Assembly: GCA_963575745.1 (NCBI GenBank)
Contig: CAUYUJ010022088.1
Location: 1 to 64,000, forward strand
DNA from: Prorocentrum cordatum
Lineage: Eukaryota; Sar; Dinophyceae; Prorocentrales; Prorocentraceae
Direction of reading: 5' to 3'
DNA length: 64,000 nt
Shown here: piece by piece, positions 22,799 to 33,706 of the stretch
Layout of the letters: each line of letters starts with the position of its first letter
Numbering within the stretch: position 1 is the stretch's first letter
Program-made: the position numbers and the translations under genes
The notes under the pieces: model-generated
Told to the model about the DNA's origin: nothing
Database searches by the model: none
What the model saw: the letters and a program-made list of their open reading frames with translations, nothing else

Positions 22799-24003
22799 TG
22801 TGTGTGTGTGTGTGTGCGTGTGTTCGCGTGCGTGCGTATGTGTGCGGGTGTGTTTGCGTCTGTGCGCGTGTGTGTGTGTGTGCGTGTGTTTATGTGTGTG
22901 CGTGTGTGTTTGTGTTCTGGGTGCGTGCGTGTGTTGCTGAAGGGGTTTTGGGTGTGTGCGTGTGGCTGCGTGTGTGTGTGTGTGTGGGTGTCTGTGTGTG
23001 CGTGTGTGCGTGCGTGGCCGTAGGTTTGTGGTCACTGATGTAGGGTGCATTTCGGGTGTGCCTTTCTGTGTGCATGTGTGTGTCTCTCAGTCACTGTGCG
23101 TGCGTCCGCGTGCACCTGTGTTTTCGTGTGTTGGGGTGGGGTGGGGGGCGGCTTGTGTGTTTGTACGTGTCGGCGTCCGTGTGCATGTGTGCGTCTCCGC
23201 GTGTGTGGGAGTTTGTGTGTGAGGGAGCGTGAGAGGGTGTGGTCGGCGTGTGTGTGTGTGTGTCTGTGCGTGCCTGCGTGGCAGGTTGCGTGTGATTACC
23301 GTTTTAGCCTGCACCTGGAGTGTGTCTTGTTCGCGTTTGTCTTTCCGTCTGTGTGCGTGCCTGTGCGTGCGCATGGGGGGGGGGGGCATTTTATTTTGCA
23401 TTTTGAATGTGCGCGCGCGTGTGCGGCAGCTTGTTTGCGAGTTCGCGCGTGCGTCTTTTGCGTGCTCGCTCGCGCGAGGGCTTGTGCAAATGTTTTCGTT
23501 CTGGCTGTGATTGGCTGTCTGTGTGCGGGTGTGCGTGCGTGCGCGTGTGTGTGTGTGTGTGTGTGTGCGTGTGTATTTTCTGTTTGTGTGTTTGTGTGTT
23601 CGTGTGTGTGCGTGTGTGTGGGCGTGGTTGTGGGTGTGTGCGTGCGTGTGTGTGTGTGTGCCGGTGTGTGTGTGTGTCGTGTGCTTTGTGTGCGCGCGTG
23701 GTTGTTTGCAACTCGCTCTGTCGGTGTGTTTGTGCGTTTGTGTGTGTGTGTGTGTGTGTGCGTGCGTCTCTCCGTGGCTGTGTGTGTGTGTATGTGTGTG
23801 TGCGTGTGTGTGTGTGTGCGTGCGCGCAGGAGGCGTGTGTGGACGTGTGTGGGTGTGTGAGTGTGTGTGAGAGCGTGTGTCTGTGCGTGTGTGTATGTGT
23901 GTGTGCTTGTGCGTGTCTGTGTGTGTGTGCGTGTGTGTTTATGTTTGCGTGTATGTGCATGTGTGTCTGTGCTTGTATACGTGTGCGTGTATGCGCATGT
24001 GCT

Positions 24004-24041
<38 letters not shown>

Positions 24042-24455
24042 CGGGTGCGTGTGCGTGTGTGTGTGTGTGTGCGTGTGTGTGTGTGCGTGCGTGGGTGTGC
24101 GTGTGTATGTGTGCGTTTGTGTGCATGTGTGTGCGTGTATGTGTGTGCGTGTGTTTGTGCGTGTGTGTATGTGTGTTTGTGTGTTTGTGCGCGTCTGTGT
24201 GTGTGTGTGTGCGGGTGTGTTTATGTTTGCGTGTATGTGCATATATATATGTGTGTGTGTGTCTGTGTGTGTGTGCGCGTGTCTACGTGTGCGTGTATGC
24301 GCATGTGCTTGCTTGCGTGTGTGCGTGTGTGTTTGTGTGTGTGTTCGGGTGCGTGTGCGCGTGTGTGTGTGTGTGCGTGTGTGTGCGTGTGTGTGTGTGT
24401 GCTTGTGTGTGCGTGGGTGTGCGTGTGTGCGTGTGTGTGCGTGCGCGCACGGTGC
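22799..24455. repeat. TG/CG-type simple-repeat array
   Basis: Mostly (TG)n interrupted by CG and T, with islands of more complex sequence at about 23040-23130, 23285-23410 and 23420-23510. All ORFs on either strand here are low-complexity by-products (Cys/Val on +, His/Thr on -). Alternating purine-pyrimidine TG/CG tracts of this length are prone to left-handed DNA and to length change. Confidence 0.9.
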
Positions 24456-24600
24456 TGGCGCCGCCTGCGCCCGCCTCCTTCCCCCCCCCTCCGCCCTTTC
24501 CTCCGGCGCTCCGCGAGGGCGGAGTGGATGGAGTGGAGGGGGGGCCGGCCCCGACATGGGGCTCAAGGCGTCGCGGCTCAAGGCGTCGCCCAAGAAGGCT
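24456..24600. repeat. GC-rich cassette, copy 1, bordering element A
   Basis: The segment contains gcgctccgcgagggcggag, then tggatggagtgg and ggccggccccgac. A close relative is at 30630-30745, on the other side of element A and again directly beside a TG array. It ends in a short direct repeat (ggctcaaggcgtcg twice at about 24560-24590). Confidence 0.75.
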
Positions 24601-24689
24601 CGCAGAATACTGCCTGGGAAACCTCCTCTTCTGCGAACCTTGTGTGCCTGCTTTCCAATTTTGCTCCACACATATCACTATTGTGTACG

Positions 24690-25000
24690 GTATCCTTCTT
24701 GTATTGTTGTTCTTTCTTCACTATTGTCGTATCAAAGGGAGCTTGATCGAGGGAGAAGCGATTCATTGAGGAAGTGAATATTGCGGGACGAATCTCTTCT
24801 GTATTGGTTGTTCTTTCTTCACAATTGTCGTATCAGGTCGAGCTTGATCGTGGAGGAAACGATTCATTGAGGAAGTCTAAGAATATTACTGGACGAATAT
24901 CTTCTTGTATTGCTGTTCGGTCTTTCTTTCTTCACAATCACGTCATATCTAGGTGAGCCCGATCAAGGGTGGCATCGATTCATTGAGGAAGTTGACGAAT
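24690..25000 (+). repeat. Three ~105-bp tandem monomers in the 5' leader of element A
   Basis: Units start near 24690, 24797 and 24899. Each carries a T-rich block (cttcttgtattg, then ttctttcttcac), then a block like gagcttgatcgaggg, then gattcattgaggaagt and a stretch like aatattactgg. Tandem 5' monomers act as promoters in several LINE families, so an internal promoter role is plausible but not shown. Confidence 0.75.
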
Positions 25001-25076
25001 ATTACTGGCGGGTGTGTATACGTGAGGCACGTAAGAATTGGCGAAAAAGACGACGCAATACCCAAAGAGTGCTGAA

Positions 25077-26126
25077 ATGGCGACGGTCATTGATCCTCAA
25101 ATGTCGGCTGCAGCGAGTTCTGGACATGTATCAACGGAGGATTTTGAACGGAATGTAAAGCATCGAGTTGATGAGCTAACGAGAGCAAGGGAGGAGTTGA
25201 TTTCGAAAGAGACGAACCCATCTCTTGCTGCACTACTTCGATTGGGTTTCACGAATGAGGATATAACTGTATCTCTTGTCAAGCAGTGTGAGGCTACGGA
25301 TAAGAAGCTCGCTCAGATTGATGAAAAAGTCCAGACGCAAGATGAACGTATACAAAAATTGGAACAGATGATGATGTATACGCCACAGCCCCCTCCCGGT
25401 CTTGGGGGCCCTGGTAATACCTCGAATGTCTCTCAGGTGTCAGAGCGTAGTTTTTCAGGAGATTCTGAGAACATGAAAATGGCGAGGAGAATGTGGAAGC
25501 CTGAGTTCTTAGAAATCAAGGGTTGTGTGAAAAACTGGAGCAATCCCAAGAAACGCAGTGGGGAAATGTTGGGCCAGAAAGATCTTCAGACACTGGTACC
25601 ACATATGGTTGATGCCCTACCAGAGGATACGAAGATGTGCGTGGACAAAGATCGTACTATTAGGCTCAATGCTGGACGAACATTGTATGGTCAGGGGAGG
25701 GTGGGAGTTCGAACAGGCACAACTGGTGATATTCTATGGTTATGGAAGAAGCACTTGGATGAGCTGCTCACCTCCCCAGATGCTGAGAAAATACTTGCTG
25801 GGATGGACGAGCAAATCGTGCCAAGCAACATCAAGATTTTGGTTGATGCTCCCCCGTGGAAACGCCCACACATCAAGCAGGTCAGCCGATTTCAGCGTAT
25901 ATGCAAAACGCTTGCCCATCCTAGCTTTGTTCCTCTGCGTGGTGAAATGGGCCCCCCACGTTCCTCGATCTATGTGCACTCGGTAGATTCTAAACCATTT
26001 CTTCTGGCGGAATGGAAGGGCGAATCTTGGGAGATCTTCGAAGAACAATGGGCTACAATGTGCGATAAATGTGATATCAAAGATGTGACGATCATGAAAA
26101 TGAAAGAGGAGTTAAGTAAAAACTGA
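25077..26126 (+). CDS. Non-LTR ORF1 protein of element A, 349 aa
   Basis: The ATG at 25077 is the first Met of the frame; the frame extends further 5' only through a TTG. The N-terminal ~110 aa are predicted helical/coiled coil (heptad-like DEKVQTQDERIQKLEQMMM). A Pro/Gly/Ser linker follows, then a conserved C-terminal domain shared with ORF1 of B, C and F: WKPEFLEIKG..NW (about aa 150), LNAGR..YG, and ILVDAPPWKRPHIKQVSRF (about aa 265), then RGEMGPP. No CCHC knuckle or RRM is seen. By analogy with LINE ORF1 it is likely an RNA-binding, self-associating chaperone, but the domain family is unknown to me. The TGA at 26124 is followed in frame by ORF2. Confidence 0.8.
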   Translation: MATVIDPQMSAAASSGHVSTEDFERNVKHRVDELTRAREELISKETNPSLAALLRLGFTNEDITVSLVKQCEATDKKLAQIDEKVQTQDERIQKLEQMMMYTPQPPPGLGGPGNTSNVSQVSERSFSGDSENMKMARRMWKPEFLEIKGCVKNWSNPKKRSGEMLGQKDLQTLVPHMVDALPEDTKMCVDKDRTIRLNAGRTLYGQGRVGVRTGTTGDILWLWKKHLDELLTSPDAEKILAGMDEQIVPSNIKILVDAPPWKRPHIKQVSRFQRICKTLAHPSFVPLRGEMGPPRSSIYVHSVDSKPFLLAEWKGESWEIFEEQWATMCDKCDIKDVTIMKMKEELSKN

Positions 26127-29100
26127 GGACGTGCTCGACGGAAAAATCTGACTCTCATTTCTTGGAATATCCGGAAGGCAGGAGTGAGGAATTGTAGAGG
26201 AGGTGAGATTTTGGGACAACTTCGTAGTTGTCATGGAGGCTTGTTCGCGTTGCACGAGAGTGATTTTCTTCCCAAAGCTGAGATTGAACGTCTAGGTTGG
26301 GACCAGAGAGTTTCATCATGTGGGAAAGCTGCCCTAGTATTCGATAATGCATGGAAATGCTGTATCAAAGAATTCGTATGCTCGTATCCTCGTTTCGTCG
26401 TAGGAGGCTTCAAGACTGCTACTTCGAGGCTGGTGATCACTAGCATGTACCTTCCAGATGTTTCGATCCCGAATGCTTTTGATATGTGGCAGCAAACCCT
26501 GACCAACCTCAATCTGGTCCTCAGGGAGATGGTTGCCACGAAGCTGCCAGGTGCTTGTATCATTGTCTGCGTGGATGCCAATGTGGAATTAGTGGGGAGG
26601 AGTACGGGAGTTCATCGAGGAGTAGAATATCTCATGACAGGAAGTGGTGTGGATGGAAAGGAGGAAGGAGGCGACAGCACGGCGGAGAGGAGGAGGGAGA
26701 ACGACATATGGAGGATGAGGCATGCGCTGGAATGCTTTATGCAATCGTATGGGCTCTGTGCTGCCAACACTTTCGGCGACCGTGCAGTGACGTGGGAGAG
26801 CTACGCACGAGCACGCAGCCGCCTTGCTAGAGCACCAGAGTTGCGGCCACGAGTATTTGATTACGTTCTGGTTCCTCATGGTTGGGAGGTTCTTGATTGT
26901 AAGGCATCCTTTCGTTTGCACAGAGGAGGGGCGACTCAGCGATCCCGTCTGAGTGATCATAAACTCCTGGAAGTTTGTGTTCGTTCCCCTGTTGTTCATT
27001 GTCTTCGCTACTCCGCTAAACCCCGTGAGAAAAGCTATGTGGGATATGAGCCAAACGCGTTCACGGATGAGATGATCGCGAGAGCTTCGATGGACTCGTT
27101 TGTTGACAATGCCAGGTCTTCCTCAGTAAGTGGTAATCCTCTGGGGGCCAGTTGTTTGTCGCGACAGATTAAATCGAGCTTTACTCGGGATGAGGTGGAA
27201 TATAAGACAAGAGATGACAATGGTATTAAACAACCTGTACGCCCTTATAGACTCCAAAGGTTGATTGAACTCCGTAGGGGGGCCCCACCTGGGCCAGAAA
27301 GAAAACATATCACAAAAGTTTTGAATGGCTATCGCCGTCTATACCACCGTCTTCGTTTGGAGTATGAATTACCACCGTCAAGGAAAAGGAGGAGAAACCG
27401 TCTCTATAACTTGGAAGGAGTGGAGGATAGAGAGGTATGGAACAAAGTTATCTGGCAGATGCTCATGAATAAGGTATCGTGTGCCCAGACTCGTGTTGCC
27501 AATCTAGAGGTGCTGCAGTCTCTCAGACAGGCTGCGGAGCTGGAGGCTCCACCGTGCACCATCACGCTGGCGAATATGTTTTGCTGCAGGGGAAGAATGC
27601 AGCGTAACCGCGCGACGGGGACTGATGGAGTGCCTGCAGAGATGCTCCTTCGATTGTCGTGGAAACGTTGAGAGAGGTGCGGAGGATATTCGAGGCTGTG
27701 TTTCATAGACAGATTCCGTATCCTGATTGCTGGAGGGAGATCATAGTGAGTGTGATGCCTAAAAGTCAAAACACCACGGATGCAAAGGAAACGAGACTAC
27801 TGTGTATTCAAAATGCGTTATCTAAGCTCTATTCTATGTGTGTGGTCAAGTTAGCGGAGGATTATATGGAGGAGGTGGGGATGTTTCGTAGATTTGGTGT
27901 GTATGGATTTGTGAAAGGACGTAGGCCATATGAGATTACGACTGCATTGAAACACTTAGGTCAACATGCTAGCAAATATCAGCACGCAGATGATCAATTA
28001 CATGTTGCTCTCGCTGGTGTTTATCAAGCTTTTGATCATTGTACGGTTGCTAACTTCAGTTCTGCCATGGTATATTGTAGTATACCATATGTTATCCAAC
28101 ATGCGATGATTGAGTCCCTGGTTTATAGTGATGTTGAGATCTCGTGTGAGAATCTCGACTTCGAGCAGTTCTCAAAGGTGTCCTGGGATCGCTGTATACG
28201 TGCGGGCGGACCTGAAGGACCGTTTGCCTTTAATTGTATTGCCGTGGCGATGTGGGGGGAACTGTTCGAGAAATGGGACGAACAGAAGTTGGGGTATAGG
28301 GTCGAGTTTCGAGCGAGTGCGAGGGACGACAATGAGAGCGTCGAAACAGCGTCGATTTACTTGAATCATGCCTTATGGGCTGATAACATCGTTGTCTTGG
28401 CGAACTCGGCGTCGGATTTGGCTCAGATGATGTTGGCGATGACACACTCACTTGAGAAATACAGTATGCGATGGAAAGAGGCGTCTCTGGAGTATCTAGT
28501 TTTCGGTGAACCTCTGGAGTATGATGAGAATGAACATATCGTTCCGACCATGGACCTGGTGATCAAAGGGTTTCAGGACCCAGAGCGTGAGTTGAGATTT
28601 CGCACAAGGGCTGAGGTTCATCTTCTAGGAGTTTGTATTCCTGCTATATTTCCTCGATATCATGCGGATGTAGCGTACAGATTTGACAAAGGAAGACAGG
28701 CATTCTATGTTGACATTAAGTTCTATACCAGTAGATGTATACCATTGGGTGAAAAGTATTCTAGATATCAGCAGCTTGTTCAGTCGACAATATTGCATGG
28801 ATTAGATGGAGTGGCAGCAGATGAAAGTTCGATTGAGAGACTTCATGTGTTTGAGGGAGAATGCTTGCTCAGAATATTGAGAACGAGACATCTTCCTGAC
28901 GAGCCGTGGGGCGAGTATACACATCGGAAGTACAGCCGATGTAGGAAAGCTTTCCATGATCACGGGTATCAATCGCTGGTGCAAAAATTCTTGTATCGCC
29001 AGTGGTTGCTTGCATTAGATGTGGTGTCGTTTGCAAAATATCTACCTCATGATATGCCGCAGAGTGACAGAGCATGGAGGGACTCAAGGTTGGCAATGCT

Positions 29101-30085
29101 TGCATACGGAATCCGATATGATGAGTGGCGGCAGAATTTCGGGGATATCATGCACAGGTATAACTCAAAAAGAAAACGGGCAGAGGAGGGCAGTTGCCGC
29201 AAAAGGAAAAGAGGGATTGACGCGACGGGTCTACATACATGGCACTATCCTTTCGAAAAATATTGGGGTGATCAGTGGTGGAGAGATTTCCAGCCTGAAA
29301 GCTGGAGAGAGTTTGCACTATCTACGGTTGGTGAGGAGAAATTCAGTTTGTTCCAATCAAAGGTTAAAGGATCAGGAGTGAGACGCACAGTGTATGATAT
29401 GGAAGAGGAGGGTGGAAATGAGGCAACACGCAAACGGAGGAGGAAGGAGGAGGAGGTCCATAATGAAATCATCGCCAGACGTTTAGCACTAACAAACATG
29501 AAAGCAACAGAATGGGATTTCAAACCACATGGTTTTGGAGTGGAGATCTGTGGGGATTCTCTTCTTATCATATCCTGGCTCCTAGGGAAGTGGGCGGTAA
29601 CCGACTACACGTATCGAAAAAGAATAGGCTATATCATTGACATCATGAGCAGTTTGACGGAGATCTATGGAGTTCGGGCACCTTCGAATGGCAGGGATCC
29701 TTTTAAGCTTGAGTTTCGCGAAGTAAATGAGCACGCAGATCGACTCACACATGATGCCCGCGAGGGCAGATCACACGAATGGAAGCGCTCTTTTTGCATG
29801 ACACACACATATGGACATATAACACCTATCGCATTGAGGGGGTCCTTCGATGGCGGTAAATCTGAGGATGGAGTAGGATGTGGTGCATGGCTCGAGGCGG
29901 CGTTCATATCCATGTCCGACAGGATAGATGGCAAGTTTTCGACCGTGTCCTGGCAGCTCGTCTGGGAAAAAGCATGGTTGATCCCGTCAGAGAGCACAGT
30001 CACACAGGCTGAACTATCCGCAGCAGAGTGTACGGTACACAACATTGTTCGTTTGCTTGGTGAGTTTGAGTCTTACTTTACTTGA
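26127..30085 (+). pseudogene. ORF2 of element A: EEP endonuclease, RT, RNase H; frameshifted
   Basis: The sequence continues in the ORF1 frame after its TGA. No ATG precedes the first EEP strand (LTLISWNIRKAG), so expression by readthrough or reinitiation is implied. The EEP domain includes CVDANVEL and RLSDHKLLE. At about 27659 the frame changes (…LRLSW to TLREVRRIF…), splitting the protein into 26127-27671 and 27659-30085. RT: motif A is ALAGVYQAFD, with Gly (28016-28018) where every intact copy has the catalytic Asp; motif B is RAGGPEGP; motif C is WADN (28376-28387). The C-terminus has the RNase H residues in permuted order: GDS Asp 29555, AD Asp 29738, DGG Asp 29849, Glu 30011. The element is inactive at two points. 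Confidence 0.85.
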
Positions 30086-30299
30086 TCGTGGATTGTGAAA
30101 GATTGTGCTCACATGGATGAAAAAGAGCTTGTTCTTTGTGTGTTGCCTGCGTGTTTGACGCGGATGATATCTCAGGAGCTTCGCTCTTGTCACCTGTCCG
30201 TGTGCTTGGCACGGTTTTGACTCGCATGATCATGCAAATAAGAGTCTCTGCCGAGACGGACACTGCGACTGGGCCGTCAGGCCCGTGAGAGTCGTTGCC

Positions 30300-30429
30300 A
30301 GCCAGCCAGCCTCCCCCCTCCGGAGCGCCGGCGGGAAGAGCAGGGGGGGCGGGGCGCGCAGGGGCGGCAGGGGGGTGGCGGGGGCGGAGAGCGCTGACCA
30401 GTGTGGGGCGTCAGTGTGTCCGTGTCTGT

Positions 30430-30465
<36 letters not shown>

Positions 30466-31027
30466 TGTGTGCGTGTGTGTGTGCGTGTGCGTGTGCGTGT
30501 CTGGCAGGTGGTGTGTGTGGGGGCGCGTGTGTGTGTGTGTGTGGCTGTGTCTGCGTTTGTCTGTTTGTGTCTGTGTGTGTGTGCGTGCGTGTGTGTGTGT
30601 GTGTGCGTTTGCGTGCGTGTGCGCGCGCGGTGCAGGCGCCGCCCGCGCCCCCCCCCACCCCCCCATCCCCCCCCCCAGCGCTCCGCGAGGGCGGAGTGGA
30701 TGGAGTGGAGGGAGGGCCGGCCCCGACGTGGGGCGGTGCCTCCCCCCTCCGGAGCGCCGGCGGAAAAGGGGGGGGGGGGGCGGGGTGCGCGGGGTCGCGA
30801 GGATTTCGCGGGGAAATGAGAGCGCTGAGCAGCGGGGGATCGGTTTGTGAGTGCGAGGGCGTCGGTCCGTCTGTGTCTGTAGATGTTTGCGTTTGTGTGT
30901 GTGTGTGTCTGGCAGGCAGGTGTGTGTGTGTGTGTGCGTGTGTGTGGCCGCGTCTGTGTGTGTGTGTGTGTGCGTGTGCGTGCGGGTGTGTCTGTGTCTG
31001 TGTCTGTGTTCGTGTCTTTCTGCGCGC

Positions 31028-31063
<36 letters not shown>

Positions 31064-31075
31064 GATTTTTTGTTG

Positions 31076-31122
<47 letters not shown>

Positions 31123-31250
31123 TGTGTTTGTGTGCGTGTGTGTGTGTGTGTGTGCGTGTGTGTGTGTGTGCGTGAGGGGGTGCCCGCGCGCGAGTGAGCG
31201 CGCGTGGTTGTGAGTGCGTGCCCGCGTGAGATTTTGTGTATATTCGCGTG
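30300..31250. repeat. TG arrays with GC-rich cassettes, two tandem ~430-bp units
   Basis: Unit starts are seen at about 30307 and 30738, each with cctcccccctccggagcgcc followed by gagagcgctga.cag and then a long (TG)n. Both units also have gtgtctggcagg within the TG part (about 30499 and 30908). A second GC-rich cassette (gcgctccgcgagggcggag, about 30678) matches the one at 24.5 kb. The long Cys/Val and His/Thr ORFs here are not genes. The stretch 31251-31506 is ordinary-complexity sequence without a recognised feature, leading to the truncated element B'. Confidence 0.85.
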
Positions 31251-31506
31251 CGCGCGCATGTGCGTGCGCGCGCTCGTGCCCGGTGCGTTGCCGCGCCTGC
31301 TGACGTCGATCGTATTTTCGCATGCTTGTCCATCTGTACATGTCTACCTACATGTTCGCTGCCGCGGCAGCATCGCTCTCGCGCGCTGAAAGACGCACTA
31401 CAACTCGTAAATGTATGTGTTCATTTTATTATTGGAAATATTTCACCGTGCGCACTCCAGAGATACGCGTGGACTTATGACACGTGGCTAGGGCTCTACG
31501 AGGTCC

Positions 31507-33152
31507 ATGTGTTGGGAACGGTCGTCTCGCAGCAGTATGGGGGCACGCATGAGGACATACAATTTCGGATTGACTGTGCACGACGCGCGTTTTATGGGCA
31601 AGCTAAGTATTATCGTTGTCGTGCTCTCCCTCTTCGTAAGCGGTATCGACGGTATCAGAGCCTGGTACAGAGTGTATTAGCATACGGACTGGATACATGT
31701 ACGCTGGACCCTGAAGGTGTTCGATTGCTTCATACCTTTGAGGGCAGATGCCTGCTGGCCATGCATTGTCGACGGAAGCCTGCGGGACAGAGATGGGAGG
31801 TCTGGAAGCCACATATGCTTGACACAGCGAGGGCTTCTTTCTGCTCGCTGGGATTTCCTAGCATCGTCCAGATCGTGGCGTGGAAGAGTTGGAGCGTCGC
31901 GCATTCGGTCAGCACGGCTTATGGCAATTTTGATTTCACAAATCCTGGGCCTCCCCGGTGGAGAGGCCCAGGTTCAGGAGTAAGTTGTGAGGATGGGGTC
32001 TCGAGCGGTTCCCAGCACAATGATGGCGCTGACGGCCGACGTGTTGCACGCAAGGTTGAGCCACATCCTGATACCACGAGACGTGCATTTGTTGATTCTC
32101 GCACGGCATTGCTTTGTACACACAAGACCTGGGAAGCGCACCGCATGGCTCTCACTGAGTGTCTCCGCTGTCATGGAGATCGTAGGCGTGCCTCTGAAGG
32201 CAAACGGCTGCGTGCTGGAGGGGATAGTGTTGGGCAGCGGTCTTGGCAGTACCCGTACATACAGATTCATGGGGATGAGTGGTGGGAGACCTTCCGACCA
32301 GGATATGCCACATTTCTGCAGACATGGGAAGCACTTTTACGCACGTATGGTAGGCCTAAGATATTCGAGTACTTCTGCACGGATTGGAAACAGGTACCAG
32401 GAGGAGTTGTTGGGAGAGAATGTAAGGAGGGAACAGGAAGGAACGAGGAGGCGACGGAGGAGGAGAACATGAAACAAGCAAGACGGTTGGCGATTATCAA
32501 TGAACGGGAAGCTGTATTTGATATCATGTCGAACGGAGTTGGAATTGAGATCAAGGGAGACTCTTTGTTGGTCCAGAGCTGGCTTACGGGACGTTGGCGT
32601 TGTCATAATCGTGCATATCGTGAGCGTGTACACAGGTGTGTCAACGACATGTACGCACTTAGCTATCACACCGAGCACGGGCATCGAACGTTGGGCGAGA
32701 CATATTTGTACATGAATTTCGTGAAGCAAACACCCGAGCAGACGAACTTACTCATTTGGCCAGAGATGGCCACACATTTCATCATAACTATTGTCATCGA
32801 TATCCCTTCGAACGAGACTATTTGAAGGTAGTCGCCTGTCGTGGGGGGTACGACGGGGGAGTGTGCAGCAAGGGCAGTGCATGCGGTTACTGGATGCAGG
32901 TTGGCTATCTCAACATGTCTTCGCGGGCGTCTCGGCATGGAGTGTATTCTACACGATACTCCCCCTACCCGACCTCTTCCTCTCTACATTATCATGCTGA
33001 CACACCGTTGATTTGGAGAGACGCTGCTGCTGCGGCCTTGGTTGGAGCCAGGCGCCACGATCACCGAATGTGAGTTGTCCGCTGCCGAAGCATTGACACG
33101 TGCCATACGCATGCAGCTTCAGCAATTTGATGACAGTGATTTTGCTTCTTGA
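31507..33152 (+). pseudogene. ORF2 fragment of B' (RT C-terminus, linker domain, RNase H), frameshifted
   Basis: This corresponds to the last ~550 codons of ORF2 of element B. It includes the thumb-like block RYRRYQSLVQSVLAYGLDTC, the linker domain motif IQIHGDEWWETF and the permuted RNase H start IEIKGDSLLVQSWLTGRW. A one-base deletion near 32664 (cttagc-tatcac against cttagcgtatcac in B) shifts the frame before the AD motif. A compensating one-base insertion near 33036 restores it only for the last residues. No start codon of its own is expected; upstream sequence is unrelated. Confidence 0.9.
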
Positions 33153-33340
33153 TGATGTGTTATCCCTATGCCCTCCTGGGCTCGGGAATCATCTTCAAGT
33201 TTAGCTAAGTTATATGACACCTCAGCCCGCCTCCGTGGGTAGGTGCTCGTTTCACTGCTGCTCAGATGCCTAGCTGCGTAGCTGACACGGGCTGCGCTGA
33301 AGACCAGCGCCTCGCCAGCCCGCGTAAACACAAAAAACCA
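31507..33340 (+). mobile_element. Retrotransposon B', 5'-truncated near-identical copy of B
   Basis: From atgtgttggg at 31507 the sequence follows element B from 37231 at an offset of 5724, all the way to the A-rich 3' end. By eye I find only a handful of differences: 32006 a/g, 32384 g/a, a missing g near 32664, an extra c near 33036, 33118 g/a and A-tail length. Identity is therefore above 99%. Loss of everything 5' of the RT thumb is typical of incomplete target-primed reverse transcription. Element B begins within about 10 bp of its 3' end. Confidence 0.9.
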
Positions 33341-33347
33341 GGGTTGG

Positions 33348-33706
33348 GCAGAGCTTACCTCCTGCTCAGCCTGGCCTCACCGCTGGGGTCCCCTCGTCTC
33401 GAGCTGCATTGTGCAGTAGGGAGTCTTCGGTTCCACATGCTGTACACGGAAGGCGGAAGCGCGGGAATCGAAATCTGGCGGGGCATTCCTTCACAAGTCT
33501 GTTTTAGCCTGAGTACCGCGGGTGCACATATCAGATTGTTTCTCCGTATTGCTCCAGTGGTGGGGAACTCTCAATACTTTGGGATTGATTCTTGCCAGAG
33601 CTTGTCAGTTTTGCTCCCTGTGCACATTTCTGTGGACTCTGTCACACGTGTGTTCATTGAAGTTGGCCACAATATACAACTCCGTCGCACGAGTGCCCAT
33701 TAGAGT
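33348..33706 (+). promoter_or_regulatory. 5' leader of element B
   Basis: About 360 bp without coding signs, starting with a head conserved in element F (gagcttacctcc and ctcgagctgcattgtgcagt against gagtttacctcc and ctcgagctgcatcgtgcagt). Conservation of this head in two otherwise diverged elements suggests an internal promoter or an RNA structure needed for retrotransposition. Confidence 0.45.

Larger units (their letters stand above)
24601..30290 (+). mobile_element. Non-LTR retrotransposon A, nearly complete but inactive
   Basis: The element has a 5' leader with tandem monomers (24690-25000), ORF1 (25077-26126), then in the same frame ORF2 (26127-30085) with EEP endonuclease, RT and permuted RNase H. 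It sits between two TG arrays that share a GC-rich cassette. Unlike the other copies I do not see its 3' end in the satellite hairpin or a clear A-tail. The outer limits are estimated from where ordinary complexity begins and ends. It is dead by a one-base frameshift near 27659 and by loss of the RT motif-A aspartate. Confidence 0.75.

Noticed and set aside
22325-24766. Minus-strand His/Thr-rich ORFs, also at 30230-31341
   Set aside because: Antisense of TG/CG repeats; pure low complexity.
16085-24777. Long + strand ORFs (up to ~680 aa) of Cys, Val, Ser and Leu
   Set aside because: They are translations of GTGTGTCT octamers and TG repeats, open in all three + frames at once, with no motif and no composition change; not genes.
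26124-26126. UGA as a sense codon (variant genetic code) to join ORF1 and ORF2
   Set aside because: Element F has UAG at the same place, TGG is used for Trp and TGA/TAG end the ORFs elsewhere, so a code change is not needed.
31236-31506. N-terminal extension of the B' open frame
   Set aside because: Sequence before 31507 is unrelated to any retroelement ORF and partly simple repeat; the frame is open by chance.
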